Source: Desulfobulbaceae bacterium (lineage in GTDB: Bacteria; Desulfobacterota; Desulfobulbia; Desulfobulbales; SURF-16). Taken from it: a stretch of DNA of 9,301 nucleotides. The stretch spans positions 1-9,301 of the forward strand of contig JANTFJ010000084.1 in the NCBI GenBank assembly GCA_024763495.1, written 5' to 3'. This document shows, one piece after another, positions 1 through 7,039 of the stretch. Within the stretch, counting starts at the first letter, position 1; each line of letters starts with the position of its first letter. The notes below the pieces were generated by a model. That model saw nothing but the letters and a program-made list of their open reading frames with translations. It made no database searches and was not told the origin of the DNA. The position numbers and the translations under genes are program-made.

Positions 1-137
1 TCCGTGTGCTTTAGCTGTGCGTGATAAGGCTGGCACCCATACTTCGGGCATAAACTTCGCATACTGATGCTATGTAAGACAGACTTATCGCGTGCAGGTA
101 AGCGCAGACTCCGGATGAAGCGCAGCTGAATAGTTAC
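1..137. repeat. Intergenic repeat segment upstream of htpG
   Basis: This non-coding stretch is related in inverted orientation to the spacer after htpG. CAGGTAAGCGCAGACTCCG at 95-113 is the exact reverse complement of 2114-2132. Bases 1-24 match the reverse complement of 2206-2229 at 21 of 24 positions, including a perfect 12-bp outer end. The two segments are almost the same length (113 and 116 bp) but their centres differ. The segment ends in TGAATAGTTAC (127-137) followed by ACAAATTTTA, a motif that recurs at 5883-5902. I see no gene here. No clear heat-shock promoter or CIRCE operator precedes htpG, only AT-rich DNA at 141-173. Confidence 0.6.
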
Positions 138-187
138 CACAAATTTTAAATAAATACGGCTATAAACAAAAAACGAGGTAGATGTAT

Positions 188-2053
188 ATGAGTACAAAAA
201 CGGAAACTAATGAATTTCAGGCTGAAGTCAAGCAATTACTTGATATTGTAATTCATTCTCTTTACACGGAACGTGATATCTTTCTCCGGGAACTTATTTC
301 CAATTCCGCGGATGCCTTGGAAAAATTTCGTCATCAGCAGTTACTTGAGGAAGATGTTTTTGATCCTGATGCCTCCCTGGAAATAAACATAAACTTTGAT
401 GATAAGGAACATACCCTGACCATTACTGATTCCGGCATCGGCATGACCAGGGAGGAACTGGTTGAAAATCTCGGCACAATTGCTCATTCCGGTTCTAAAA
501 ATTTTTTTAAGGCCATGAGCGAGACAAACAGGAAGGATGTTAACCTTATCGGTCAGTTCGGGGTTGGTTTTTATGCTGCTTTTATGGTGGCGAAAAAGGT
601 GCGGGTTCTGTCCCGTTCTTATAAAAAGGACGCGGATGGCTGGGAATGGTCATCTGACGGGGCAGGTTCCTATACCATTTCCGCGGCTGACGGCCTCCAT
701 CGCGGGACCAAGATTATTCTTGATTTAAACGATGACTCTCATAAATACGCTGACGAATTTACCATTAAAAATATAATTGAACAGTATTCCAGTTTTGTTC
801 CCTTTCCCATTAAGGTTAAAGGCGATAAAGTTAATACTGTGCAGGCAGTCTGGATACGTTCCAAGAATGAAATAAAGGAAGAAGAGTACACGGAGTTTTA
901 TAAATTTATCGCTAACGCGGCTGATGACCCCTTGTTACGCCTCCATTTCAGTGTTGACGCGCCCCTGGCCATAAAGGCTCTGCTTTTTGTCCCCCAGGAA
1001 AATTTTGAAATTTTAGGCTTTGGCCGCCAGGATCCCGGAGTAAGTCTTTATTGCCGCAAGGTATTGATTGATCAGCACAGCGAGAATATTCTGCCCGACT
1101 GGCTGCGCTTCCTTAAAGGCGTGGTGGACAGCGAGGATCTGCCATTGAATATTTCCCGCCAGGCCCTGCAGGACAATATGCTGGTCACCAAGCTCAAAAA
1201 GGTAATTACCAGTCGATTTTTAAAATTCCTGGCTGAGACTGCCAAAAACGATGCGGAAAGTTATGAAAAATTCTGGAAAAATTTTGGTATTTACCTGAAG
1301 GAAGGCGCGACCCAGGATTTTACCCATCGCGACTCTATTGCAAAACTGCTGCGTTTTGAATCATCCAAGTCGGAGCCGGGTAAGCTGATTTCCCTGGAAG
1401 ATTACGTTGAGCGCATGGATGACAAACAGAAAGAAATTTACTATATTAACGGCCCAAGCCGCGACGCTCTGGAAAGCGGCCCCTATCTTGAGGCTTTTAA
1501 GCAGCATGATCTGGAAATTCTTTATGCCATGGAGCCCATTGATGATTTCGTTTTCAGTCACCTGGGCGAATTTGACGGCAGGAAACTGCTTTCCGCTGAC
1601 CGGGCCGATCTCCATCTGCCGGAAACCGGCAAGGAAGACAAGGACAAAAAGGACGAGACAAAAGAACTGGATAAACCGGTTGCTGACTCCCTGCTCAAGT
1701 GGATGAAAGAAGTGCTGGGCGACAAGGTAAAGGAAGTGAACAAATCCGAGCGTCTGGTCGACAGCCCGGCCATGATTGTTAATCCTGATGGTTATATGAC
1801 CAGCAGCATGGAAAGAATTATGCGGGCTACTAACCAGGATCATCCTGTCAGCGCCAAAAATATGGAGATTAATCTCGGTCATAAACTGATCAGCGGAGTT
1901 GCCGACATGCGGATCAAGGATGAGGAATTTGCCAAAAGCATGATTGAACAAATTTATGATAATGCCATGATTCAGGCCGGTTTGCTTATTGAGCCGCGCA
2001 GCATGGTATCGCGCACCTATGAAATTATGGAGCGAGCCTTAAAAGCTGAGTAG
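188..2053 (+). CDS. htpG: Molecular chaperone HtpG (bacterial Hsp90)
   Basis: This is a 621-residue ATP-dependent homodimeric chaperone of the cytosol that remodels client proteins, usually together with the DnaK system. The length is normal for HtpG. The N-terminal GHKL ATPase fold is complete: ELISNSADAL with E35, N39 and D42; DSGIGM at 81-86 with D81 and G85; the ATP lid with GTIAHSGSK at 96-104; GQFGVGF at 122-128; and GT at 173-174. The middle domain carries LPLNISRQ with the ATP-contacting arginine R324. A lysine/aspartate-rich linker at roughly 480-497 precedes the C-terminal dimerisation domain. There is no eukaryotic MEEVD tail, as expected. ATG at 188 is preferred over ATG at 182 because GAGGT at 175-179 lies 8 nt from 188 but only 2 nt from 182. 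The gene stands alone, followed by a terminator at 2265-2296. Nothing about the protein is unusual. Confidence 0.98.
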   Translation: MSTKTETNEFQAEVKQLLDIVIHSLYTERDIFLRELISNSADALEKFRHQQLLEEDVFDPDASLEININFDDKEHTLTITDSGIGMTREELVENLGTIAHSGSKNFFKAMSETNRKDVNLIGQFGVGFYAAFMVAKKVRVLSRSYKKDADGWEWSSDGAGSYTISAADGLHRGTKIILDLNDDSHKYADEFTIKNIIEQYSSFVPFPIKVKGDKVNTVQAVWIRSKNEIKEEEYTEFYKFIANAADDPLLRLHFSVDAPLAIKALLFVPQENFEILGFGRQDPGVSLYCRKVLIDQHSENILPDWLRFLKGVVDSEDLPLNISRQALQDNMLVTKLKKVITSRFLKFLAETAKNDAESYEKFWKNFGIYLKEGATQDFTHRDSIAKLLRFESSKSEPGKLISLEDYVERMDDKQKEIYYINGPSRDALESGPYLEAFKQHDLEILYAMEPIDDFVFSHLGEFDGRKLLSADRADLHLPETGKEDKDKKDETKELDKPVADSLLKWMKEVLGDKVKEVNKSERLVDSPAMIVNPDGYMTSSMERIMRATNQDHPVSAKNMEINLGHKLISGVADMRIKDEEFAKSMIEQIYDNAMIQAGLLIEPRSMVSRTYEIMERALKAE

Positions 2054-2113
2054 CTGTTCAGCCGCTCTTCATGTCACAAAATCCTTAACGTAGCCCTGCT
2101 ATGCCTGCGGTTT

Positions 2114-2262
2114 CGGAGTCTGCGCTTACCTGTTCAATCAGATCGACTGAATCTGCAACACATTGAGGCGAGAAAAACACCAAGTTATTTTTTACCGAGC
2201 CCTTGTCTCGCACATCAAAAGCACACGGAGTCTCACTTCGTTCGCTTACCTCTGAATAGTTA
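2114..2262. repeat. Intergenic repeat segment downstream of htpG
   Basis: Bases 2114-2229 are the inverted partner of 1-113, with conserved ends and a divergent centre. They are followed by GGAGTCT and then a 22-bp stretch (2241-2262) that recurs exactly at 5870-5891 in front of the beta-helix gene. GCGAGA (2168-2173) and TCTCGC (2205-2210) could pair across the centre. No open reading frame with a credible start was found in the 260-bp spacer 2054-2313. Confidence 0.6.
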
Positions 2263-2264
2263 GT

Positions 2265-2296
2265 AAAAAACCTGGATTTTTATCCGGGTTTTTTTT
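2265..2296 (+). terminator. Intrinsic terminator after htpG
   Basis: CCTGGAT (2271-2277) pairs with ATCCGGG (2282-2288) around a four-T loop, and eight Ts follow (2289-2296). Six As before the stem could pair with the T run, so it could also act in the other direction. It ends 17 nt before the TTG start of the next gene, which leaves no room for a conventional promoter in between. Confidence 0.88.
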
Positions 2297-2313
2297 GGGA
2301 CAGGAGAATTGTT

Positions 2314-3444
2314 TTGCCTTTTGTTAATCGTCAAAGTGAGTTGTTTCACCTCTGGAGTCGCCAGTTACAGCGGGAATTTCATGACATCAACTGGAGATAC
2401 AAGCTGAATCTTTCCCTGCCTTTGTTTGAAATTTTTAAGGCAAAAAAACGCTATGGTTCCTGGGATCCAAATCAAAGGATTATCAGAATCAGTTCCGTGC
2501 TGATTGAAAATTTTTCCTGGGATATTGTAATTCAGATCTTAAAGCATGAAATAGCTCACCAGATCTGCTCGGAAATATTTTGTGACGCGAGCGGCGGCCA
2601 TGGCAGAAATTTTCATCGAGCCTGTGATCTTCTTGGCCTGGCCCCGGAGTTCCGTCTGGCCGGAGGAGATCTGCCGCAGGGATTTATTTCTTCTGCGGCA
2701 GTTGATCAACAAACCGATAAGGGACGACGTTTTATCAAAAAAATCAGTAAGCTGCTGGCCCTGGCTCAATCAGCTAATGAACATGAGGCCAACCTGGCCA
2801 TGACCAAGGCCGGTGAGCTGATGGATAAATATAACCTGCGGCAGCTCGAAGACGACAGTAGCCAGGGATATGGCTATCTGATAATTAACCTTAAAAAGAA
2901 AAGAACAGAGCGCTATCAGCGGCAGATATGCAGAATTCTCCAGGAATTTTTTTATGTCAAGATTGTTTTTTCCTCACTATATGACTCCCTGCTTGATACC
3001 GAACATAATATTATTGAATTACTGGGCCGCCGGGAGAATATTGAAGTGGCGGAGTATATCTATTTTTTTTTAGAGAATAAACTGAAAGAACTGTGGCAGC
3101 AAAACAGAACCAGGTTTCGGGGCAATGCGACGCGGGCAAGAAACAGTTATTATTCCGGGCTGCTGGCCGGATTTTATGACAAGCTGGAGCAGCAGAATCA
3201 AAACCTGAAAAAACATTCGGTTTATGACCATTATTCTTCCAACACCAGCGCCCTGGTAGTGGCCGAAGATCAGCAGTTGCAGAATTTTATCGGCAATCGT
3301 TATCCTCGTCTCTGCTGCCGTTCCCGGCAAAAAGCGACAATATATCGCGACAGTTATGACCGCGGCGTTGAGGACGGAGCCAAAATTGTAATTAACAAAG
3401 GCGTGGGCGGTGATGACGGCAATCTGGGCCGTCTGCTGGAATAG
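2314..3444 (+). CDS. SprT-like zinc-metallopeptidase fused to a DUF2786 domain
   Basis: This 376-residue protein is predicted cytoplasmic, with no signal peptide or membrane segment. The N-terminal part (about 10-125) resembles the SprT/Spartan zinc fold. HEIAH at 78-82 supplies two zinc ligands and the catalytic glutamate E79, and GHGRNFH at 95-101 supplies the likely third ligand, H96. Residues about 138-178 match DUF2786 (KKISKLLALAQSANEHEANL, ending in DKYNL). The rest (about 190-376) has the hydrophobic and aromatic pattern of the tail that often follows DUF2786, including YYSGLLAGFYDKL. Spartan relatives cleave DNA-protein crosslinks, but a proteolytic role here is inference. TTG at 2314 is chosen because GGAG at 2303-2306 sits 7 nt upstream and the SprT-like region begins soon after. 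No in-frame ATG lies near the N-terminus. The terminator just upstream makes its transcription an open question. Confidence 0.85.
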   Translation: MPFVNRQSELFHLWSRQLQREFHDINWRYKLNLSLPLFEIFKAKKRYGSWDPNQRIIRISSVLIENFSWDIVIQILKHEIAHQICSEIFCDASGGHGRNFHRACDLLGLAPEFRLAGGDLPQGFISSAAVDQQTDKGRRFIKKISKLLALAQSANEHEANLAMTKAGELMDKYNLRQLEDDSSQGYGYLIINLKKKRTERYQRQICRILQEFFYVKIVFSSLYDSLLDTEHNIIELLGRRENIEVAEYIYFFLENKLKELWQQNRTRFRGNATRARNSYYSGLLAGFYDKLEQQNQNLKKHSVYDHYSSNTSALVVAEDQQLQNFIGNRYPRLCCRSRQKATIYRDSYDRGVEDGAKIVINKGVGGDDGNLGRLLE

Positions 3445-3469
3445 GGGATAGCTCAATAATATACAGCCA

Positions 3470-3511
3470 GGCGGCGACAACCCCATAACTGTAAGGGGTA
3501 GGGACGCCGCC
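3470..3511. repeat. GC-rich hairpin between convergent genes
   Basis: GGCGGCG (3470-3476) pairs with CGCCGCC (3505-3511), and ACCCC (3480-3484) pairs with GGGGT (3495-3499) inside it. A second small hairpin follows, ACAAAT (3536-3541) with ATTTGT (3548-3553), next to CAGTTACAAATAC (3531-3543). That last 13-mer recurs at 9178-9190. The spacer separates the converging ends of the SprT-like and beta-helix genes, so the structure may help stop transcription from both sides. It has no T run and is not a standard intrinsic terminator. Confidence 0.55.
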
Positions 3512-3578
3512 ATGTCCGTACTCCACCAACCAGTTACAAATACAGAGATTTGTGCGCCTACCCCATGAGTAGTTATTC

Positions 3579-5852
3579 TTATTCTATTGTAACCGCATTT
3601 CCTATAATCGGCAGGTTGGTCGGTTCGCTGGATGGATCGGTAACAGCTCTTACAACGACAATATAGTTGCCGGCCTCCGGAAAGCTGAAGGTTGCCTGAT
3701 TATTTGTAGAGTAGGTCTGGGTAATGATCCAGGGGCTGGTGTCGTATTCCGTTGTTCCGTAATCAGCGCAATAATAAAACTGGTAATACATCGTGTCGCC
3801 TGCTGTTGTCTTGGAGCTTGCGCTGAATGTGACAGGGGTTCCAGCTGCAATGGTACCGGTGTTATCTGAGGAAAGAGAGATAAGATTTACAGAGTTGGAA
3901 TCGCCTTCCACGTTTACAACACCACCAATTATGGGCAGGGCGGCAGGTTCATTGGCGGGATTGGTAACCACCCGTACCACGATAACATAGCTGCCCGCCG
4001 TATCGAAGTTAAAGGTAGCCCGGTTACTCGTAGAATATGCCTGAGCAACAATCCAGGGGCTGGTGTCATAAGCAGCTGTTCCATAATTAGCGCAATAATA
4101 AAATTTGTAATAAAGTTGTGAGCTGTCAGCGGCAACAGCATTTACTGTAACTCCTACGGGATCACCTGTTTGCAGGGGCATCGGGTAGGTCATGGTAATA
4201 TTCGATATTGTCACGGACGGCTGGGATTGCAAAAAGGCAAATGCTCCCATGTCCGCCTGTGTGGTATCTGTGTCCACAGTTGAACCGGGGTCACCATTAT
4301 CAATGCAGGGTGATTTGGTGGCGTCGTTCAGGGGATAATTCTGCCATTTTAAAGCCAAATCGCCCTCCGTCGGGTTGACAAAAAGGGGATCATCTGAAAT
4401 ACATCCCGTGCCGAACCAGCTTTCGCTGCTACTGTTTTCCGCATCAGAATAGGTCATGGTAACCGCTGCGCTGCCTGAACCAAAAGAATACTCCAGTTCT
4501 TCCGGCGTATCATGCCATAATATGTTATTATTAATTGTGGATGAGGCCGTGTCTTGATCTAAATACAAATAAATTCCACCGCCGTTTGCCGAGGCTGTGT
4601 TGTTGTAAAAGGTATTATTGTAAGAATTTAACGAGCCTGTATTTGTAGCATAGGAAAATCCGCCACCCACATTTCCAGCCTGATTGGTATAAAAAATATT
4701 TCGCTCTACGCTGACAGTCGCCGTTTCGGTGACAAGACTTAATCCACCGCCATTCTGGCTGGCCTGGTTGGCGGAAAAAACATTATTGGAAATGGTGGCA
4801 TTGCCTGCAAAGAAATTGATCCAGGCACCACCACCGTATTCAGCGGAGATGTTGTTGGTATGGGTGTTACCGGAATAGGTCAGGGTGCCGCTGTCAATAT
4901 AAACCATGGCACCGGCACCACTGCCGATACTCGACTGATTTGCCGAAAATGTGTTATTGCTTACCGTGGCAACACCGCCGGCATTGAAGCGAAGAATACA
5001 ACCACCGCCCCCCAGCCCGGCGGTATTGCCTGAAAACGAATTGTTGTCAAGGGTCAGGACGGAATTGGCACCCAGTTGATAGGTCATTAATCCGCCACCG
5101 TCCGGATTACTTCCGCCGCTGGCGCTGTTGCTGGTAAAAAAATTGCCCTGAATGGTTCCCTGGCTCGTACTGTCGGAATAGAACATAGCACCGCCACCGT
5201 CCCCGAAGTAAACACTGCCGCCGGTATTGACTACACTGTTTTCTTCAAAGGTACAATTGGTGAGCTGTAATGTACCTGTAACTGTTCCCACATACAATCC
5301 GCCCACATTGGCGTTGGAACTGTTCCTTAAAAATTCGCAGGAACTCACGGTAATCGTCCCCGTGTCCGTGGCCAGGCTTGCGCCGCCGCCGACACTGTTG
5401 TTACTCGTGGCAGAACTGTCGGCTACTTCACAATCGTCAAGGGTAATGTTCCCCCCGACCGAAGTAACGCTGAGGGCTCCACCATTATCGGTCGTGGTGC
5501 TGTTACGAAAAGTCATGTCCTGAATTGTAACGGCCGCACTGTTTTGAGTGGTCGTAATCGACAGGATTTGAACGGTATTACCACCGTAAAGGTAGGTGGA
5601 TGATTTACCGGTGCCGGTGATCGTCAGAGAGAAATTCTCGGATGAATTAAAAGTTAAACCTGTTGAAAGATTGTACGTTCCAGAGGCTACATTAATGGTG
5701 TCATTCTCGCCGTTTGCAGCAGCAGTTGTGAGTGCGTTTTGAATTTCCGTCAAACTTGAAACATTAAAAGTCGCTGCCGCTGCAACTGAAATTGAGGAAC
5801 ATAACACTGATACCATAACCATTATTTTGAACCATATTTCAGTTCGATTCAT
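3579..5852 (-). CDS. Secreted right-handed beta-helix protein with choice-of-anchor Q-type region and two C-terminal Ig-like repeats
   Basis: This 757-residue protein is predicted to be exported. Residues 1-27 form a signal peptide: Arg and Lys near the start, a hydrophobic core, and AAAA before TFNV. From about 30 to 490 it carries parallel beta-helix rungs rich in Asn, Ser, Gly and Thr, with recurring units such as NNTFSANQ and GGGG, as in pectate-lyase-like and polymorphic outer-membrane-type proteins. DPLFVNP and then CIDNGDPGS...ADMGAFAF (about 490-543) match the choice-of-anchor Q pattern. Two related ~105-residue units follow (544-652 and 653-757), sharing FYYCA.YGT..YDTSPWI and LPIIG. 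No C-terminal membrane anchor, LPXTG or PEP-CTERM tail is visible. I see no enzyme active site, so adhesion or surface-polymer binding is inference. ATG at 5852 is preferred over GTG at 5861, because the GTG lies inside the strong Shine-Dalgarno. Confidence 0.85.
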   Translation of the reverse strand: MNRTEIWFKIMVMVSVLCSSISVAAAATFNVSSLTEIQNALTTAAANGENDTINVASGTYNLSTGLTFNSSENFSLTITGTGKSSTYLYGGNTVQILSITTTQNSAAVTIQDMTFRNSTTTDNGGALSVTSVGGNITLDDCEVADSSATSNNSVGGGASLATDTGTITVSSCEFLRNSSNANVGGLYVGTVTGTLQLTNCTFEENSVVNTGGSVYFGDGGGAMFYSDSTSQGTIQGNFFTSNSASGGSNPDGGGLMTYQLGANSVLTLDNNSFSGNTAGLGGGGCILRFNAGGVATVSNNTFSANQSSIGSGAGAMVYIDSGTLTYSGNTHTNNISAEYGGGAWINFFAGNATISNNVFSANQASQNGGGLSLVTETATVSVERNIFYTNQAGNVGGGFSYATNTGSLNSYNNTFYNNTASANGGGIYLYLDQDTASSTINNNILWHDTPEELEYSFGSGSAAVTMTYSDAENSSSESWFGTGCISDDPLFVNPTEGDLALKWQNYPLNDATKSPCIDNGDPGSTVDTDTTQADMGAFAFLQSQPSVTISNITMTYPMPLQTGDPVGVTVNAVAADSSQLYYKFYYCANYGTAAYDTSPWIVAQAYSTSNRATFNFDTAGSYVIVVRVVTNPANEPAALPIIGGVVNVEGDSNSVNLISLSSDNTGTIAAGTPVTFSASSKTTAGDTMYYQFYYCADYGTTEYDTSPWIITQTYSTNNQATFSFPEAGNYIVVVRAVTDPSSEPTNLPIIGNAVTIE
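3582..4223 (-). repeat. Two tandem Ig/PKD-like protein repeats
   Basis: Residues 544-652 (DNA 3897-4223) and 653-757 (DNA 3582-3896) of the beta-helix protein align along their whole length. Shared blocks include FYYCA.YGT..YDTSPWI, YST.N.ATF.F..AG.Y and a final LPIIG. Each unit has one cysteine at the same place. The pattern suggests duplicated beta-sandwich modules; the exact family is not certain. Confidence 0.8.
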
Positions 5853-5857
5853 GCTTG

Positions 5858-5866
5858 TCACCTCCT
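5858..5866 (-). promoter_or_regulatory. Strong ribosome-binding site of the beta-helix gene
   Basis: On the minus strand AGGAGGTGA sits 5 nt before ATG 5852 (8 nt counted from AGGAGG). This near-perfect anti-16S match fixes the start at 5852 and rules out the in-frame GTG at 5861, which overlaps it. Confidence 0.9.
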
Positions 5867-5869
5867 CAG

Positions 5870-5891
5870 TTCGCTTACCTCTGAATAGTTA
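5870..5891. repeat. 22-bp exact direct repeat (second copy of 2241-2262)
   Basis: Bases 5870-5891 are identical to 2241-2262 and include GCTTACCTCTGAATAGTTA. Both copies lie in spacers 3.6 kb apart. This copy continues into CACAAATTTTA, which also follows the related motif at 127-137, so it is a dispersed intergenic element and not a chance match. Confidence 0.85.
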
Positions 5892-5896
5892 CACAA

Positions 5897-5905
5897 ATTT
5901 TAGCA
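5897..5905 (-). promoter_or_regulatory. Possible extended -10 promoter for the beta-helix gene
   Basis: On the minus strand TGCTAAAAT fits an extended -10 element (TGn followed by a 5-of-6 match to TATAAT). It would give a leader of about 38 nt containing the strong ribosome-binding site. No good -35 box is visible. Part of the sequence belongs to a dispersed repeat, so this is tentative. Confidence 0.3.
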
Positions 5906-5925
5906 TCCCATTTTTAGCATCCCAT
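5898..5925. repeat. Perfect 14-bp tandem duplication upstream of the beta-helix gene
   Basis: TTTTAGCATCCCAT occurs twice head to tail (5898-5911 and 5912-5925). On the minus strand it lies 46-73 nt upstream of the beta-helix start and overlaps the possible -10 element. That is a plausible place for a doubled operator half-site or a slippage duplication affecting expression. Confidence 0.75.
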
Positions 5926-5947
5926 TCTGTGTTGTGATAAAGGGTTT

Positions 5948-6997
5948 TTATGGCTCCAAGAAGATCAGCTCTTCCTGCCGTTCAATGACTTCGCCGATAA
6001 TCGCGCAGGGCAAAGAATAGGCGGAACTGTTTATCAGTTTGATAATAGACTTGATTTGCTCTGGAGAAGCGGCAATCAACAGACCTCCCGAGGTCTGGGG
6101 ATCGTAAAAAGTCATTTCCCGCAGATCATTTTCAGCCAGATGATTTGCTACCTGTTTCTGATAAAATTTACGATTATTGTGGGCACCTTCAGGGATAATG
6201 CCCATAGCGGCAAAATCCAGTACCCCATCAAGCAGGGGAACGTCTGCGGCGGAAATTTTTATCGACACCCGGGAGGCTGATGCCATTTCGTAGAGATGAC
6301 CGATTAAACCAAAACCTGTGATGTCGGTGCAGCCATGTCCGCCCACCGCAGCCAGGGCTTCGCCGCTGATGCGGTTTAAGGTGGTCATACAGGAGGTTAT
6401 CATTTTTTCTTCTCTGGTGCCGGCCAGTCCTCCTTTAATTGCCGTGGAAATAATACCGCTGCCCAGTGGTTTGCTGAGGAGCAGCATATCTCCCGGCCTG
6501 GCCCCGGAGTTCAGCATTACCCGTTGCGGATGGACGGTTCCCGTCACTGACAGCCCATATTTTAACTCTTTATCCTCAACACTGTGACCGCCGACCAGCA
6601 GGGCTCCGGCTTCTTCTATCTTGCTGATTCCTCCGGCCAGAATTTCCCGCAGAATTGACTTGTCCATGGTTTTGATCGGAAAGGCGACAATATTCATGGC
6701 CAGCAGTGGTTTACCGCCCATGGCATAAACATCGCTCAAGGCGTTTGCCGCGGTAATCTGACCGAATGAATAGGGGTCATCAACAATGGGAGTGAAAAAA
6801 TCCAGGGTTTGAATCAGGGCAGTATCGTCATTTAAACGATATACTCCGGCATCATCACCGCCGTTGGTTCCGACTATGAGATCAGGGTCATCGGCAATTT
6901 TGAGGCCGCAGAGAATTTTGTCCAGGTCCCCCGGACTGATTTTGGCTGCTCAACCGGCCGCTTTAACCGTGCCGGTAAGTTTGATTTTATTGTTCAT
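5948..6997 (-). CDS. selD: Selenide, water dikinase SelD (selenophosphate synthetase), selenocysteine-containing
   Basis: SelD makes selenophosphate from selenide and ATP, the selenium donor for selenocysteine-tRNA and selenouridine. Read through one in-frame UGA, the gene encodes 349 residues that align end to end with SelD. The UGA is codon 16 (6952-6950), in AAG-U-AAKISP, exactly where E. coli SelD has its catalytic Cys17; K19 follows as the essential lysine. Metal and ATP residues are present: D48/D49, D66, N85, D89, GGHS at 136-139 and TDITGFG with D225. DPQTSGGLL lies near the C-terminus. ATG at 6997 is used. It has little Shine-Dalgarno, and an in-frame GTG at 7010-7012 is an alternative. 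Gene callers that stop at UGA would report only a truncated 263-residue form starting at TTG 6739, missing the active site. It ends 95 bp before the beta-helix start. Confidence 0.95.
6923..6952 (-). promoter_or_regulatory. Selenocysteine UGA and predicted bacterial SECIS stem-loop in selD
   Basis: The UGA codon is at 6952-6950. After 11 nt, CAGUCC GGG GGACCUG (6938-6923) can fold with GUCC pairing GGAC around a GGG loop, extended by CA pairing UG across one bulged C. The distance, bulge and G-containing loop resemble bacterial SECIS elements such as that of E. coli fdhF. The fold was drawn by eye. Confidence 0.7.
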
Positions 6998-7000
6998 AAG

Positions 7001-7017
7001 GTAACTGTTCACCAGGG
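7001..7017. repeat. GTAACTGTTCACCAGGG repeat end abutting selD
   Basis: This 17-mer reads CCCTGGTGAACAGTTAC on the selD sense strand and ends 3 nt before ATG 6997. It resembles the left end of the palindrome at 9075 (GTAACTGCTCACAGGG). It also resembles AAGTGTTTACCAGGG at 7046-7060, which matches 7003-7017 at 13 of 15 positions. It occupies the place where a ribosome-binding site would normally be. Confidence 0.55.
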
Positions 7018-7039
7018 AGTAAATCTTTGCAATATTTAA

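Noticed and set aside
114..187. Heat-shock (sigma-32) promoter or CIRCE operator for htpG
   Set aside because: Neither the sigma-32 boxes nor the CIRCE inverted repeat (TTAGCACTC with GAGTGCTAA) can be found; only generic AT-rich sequence is present.
1361..1951. Long 196-codon open frame on the minus strand inside htpG
   Set aside because: It lies wholly antisense to a conserved Hsp90 coding region, has no recognisable family motifs, and is explained by codon bias of htpG.
3070..3513. 147-codon minus-strand open frame over the end of the SprT-like gene
   Set aside because: It overlaps conserved + strand coding sequence and the hairpin spacer, shows no family features and has no supporting ribosome-binding site.
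4550..5450. CRISPR-like or satellite repeats in the beta-helix gene
   Set aside because: The repetition is at protein level (Asn/Gly-rich rungs), within an open frame, with irregular spacing and no identical DNA repeats.
5227..5523. Plus-strand open frame inside the beta-helix gene
   Set aside because: It is a low-complexity antisense shadow (Val, Pro, Leu rich) of the repetitive Asn/Ser/Gly coding strand.
5948..6739. A truncated selD starting at TTG 6739
   Set aside because: Conserved SelD sequence continues upstream in the same frame to ATG 6997, interrupted only by a UGA at the known selenocysteine position. A pseudogene or frameshift is not needed.
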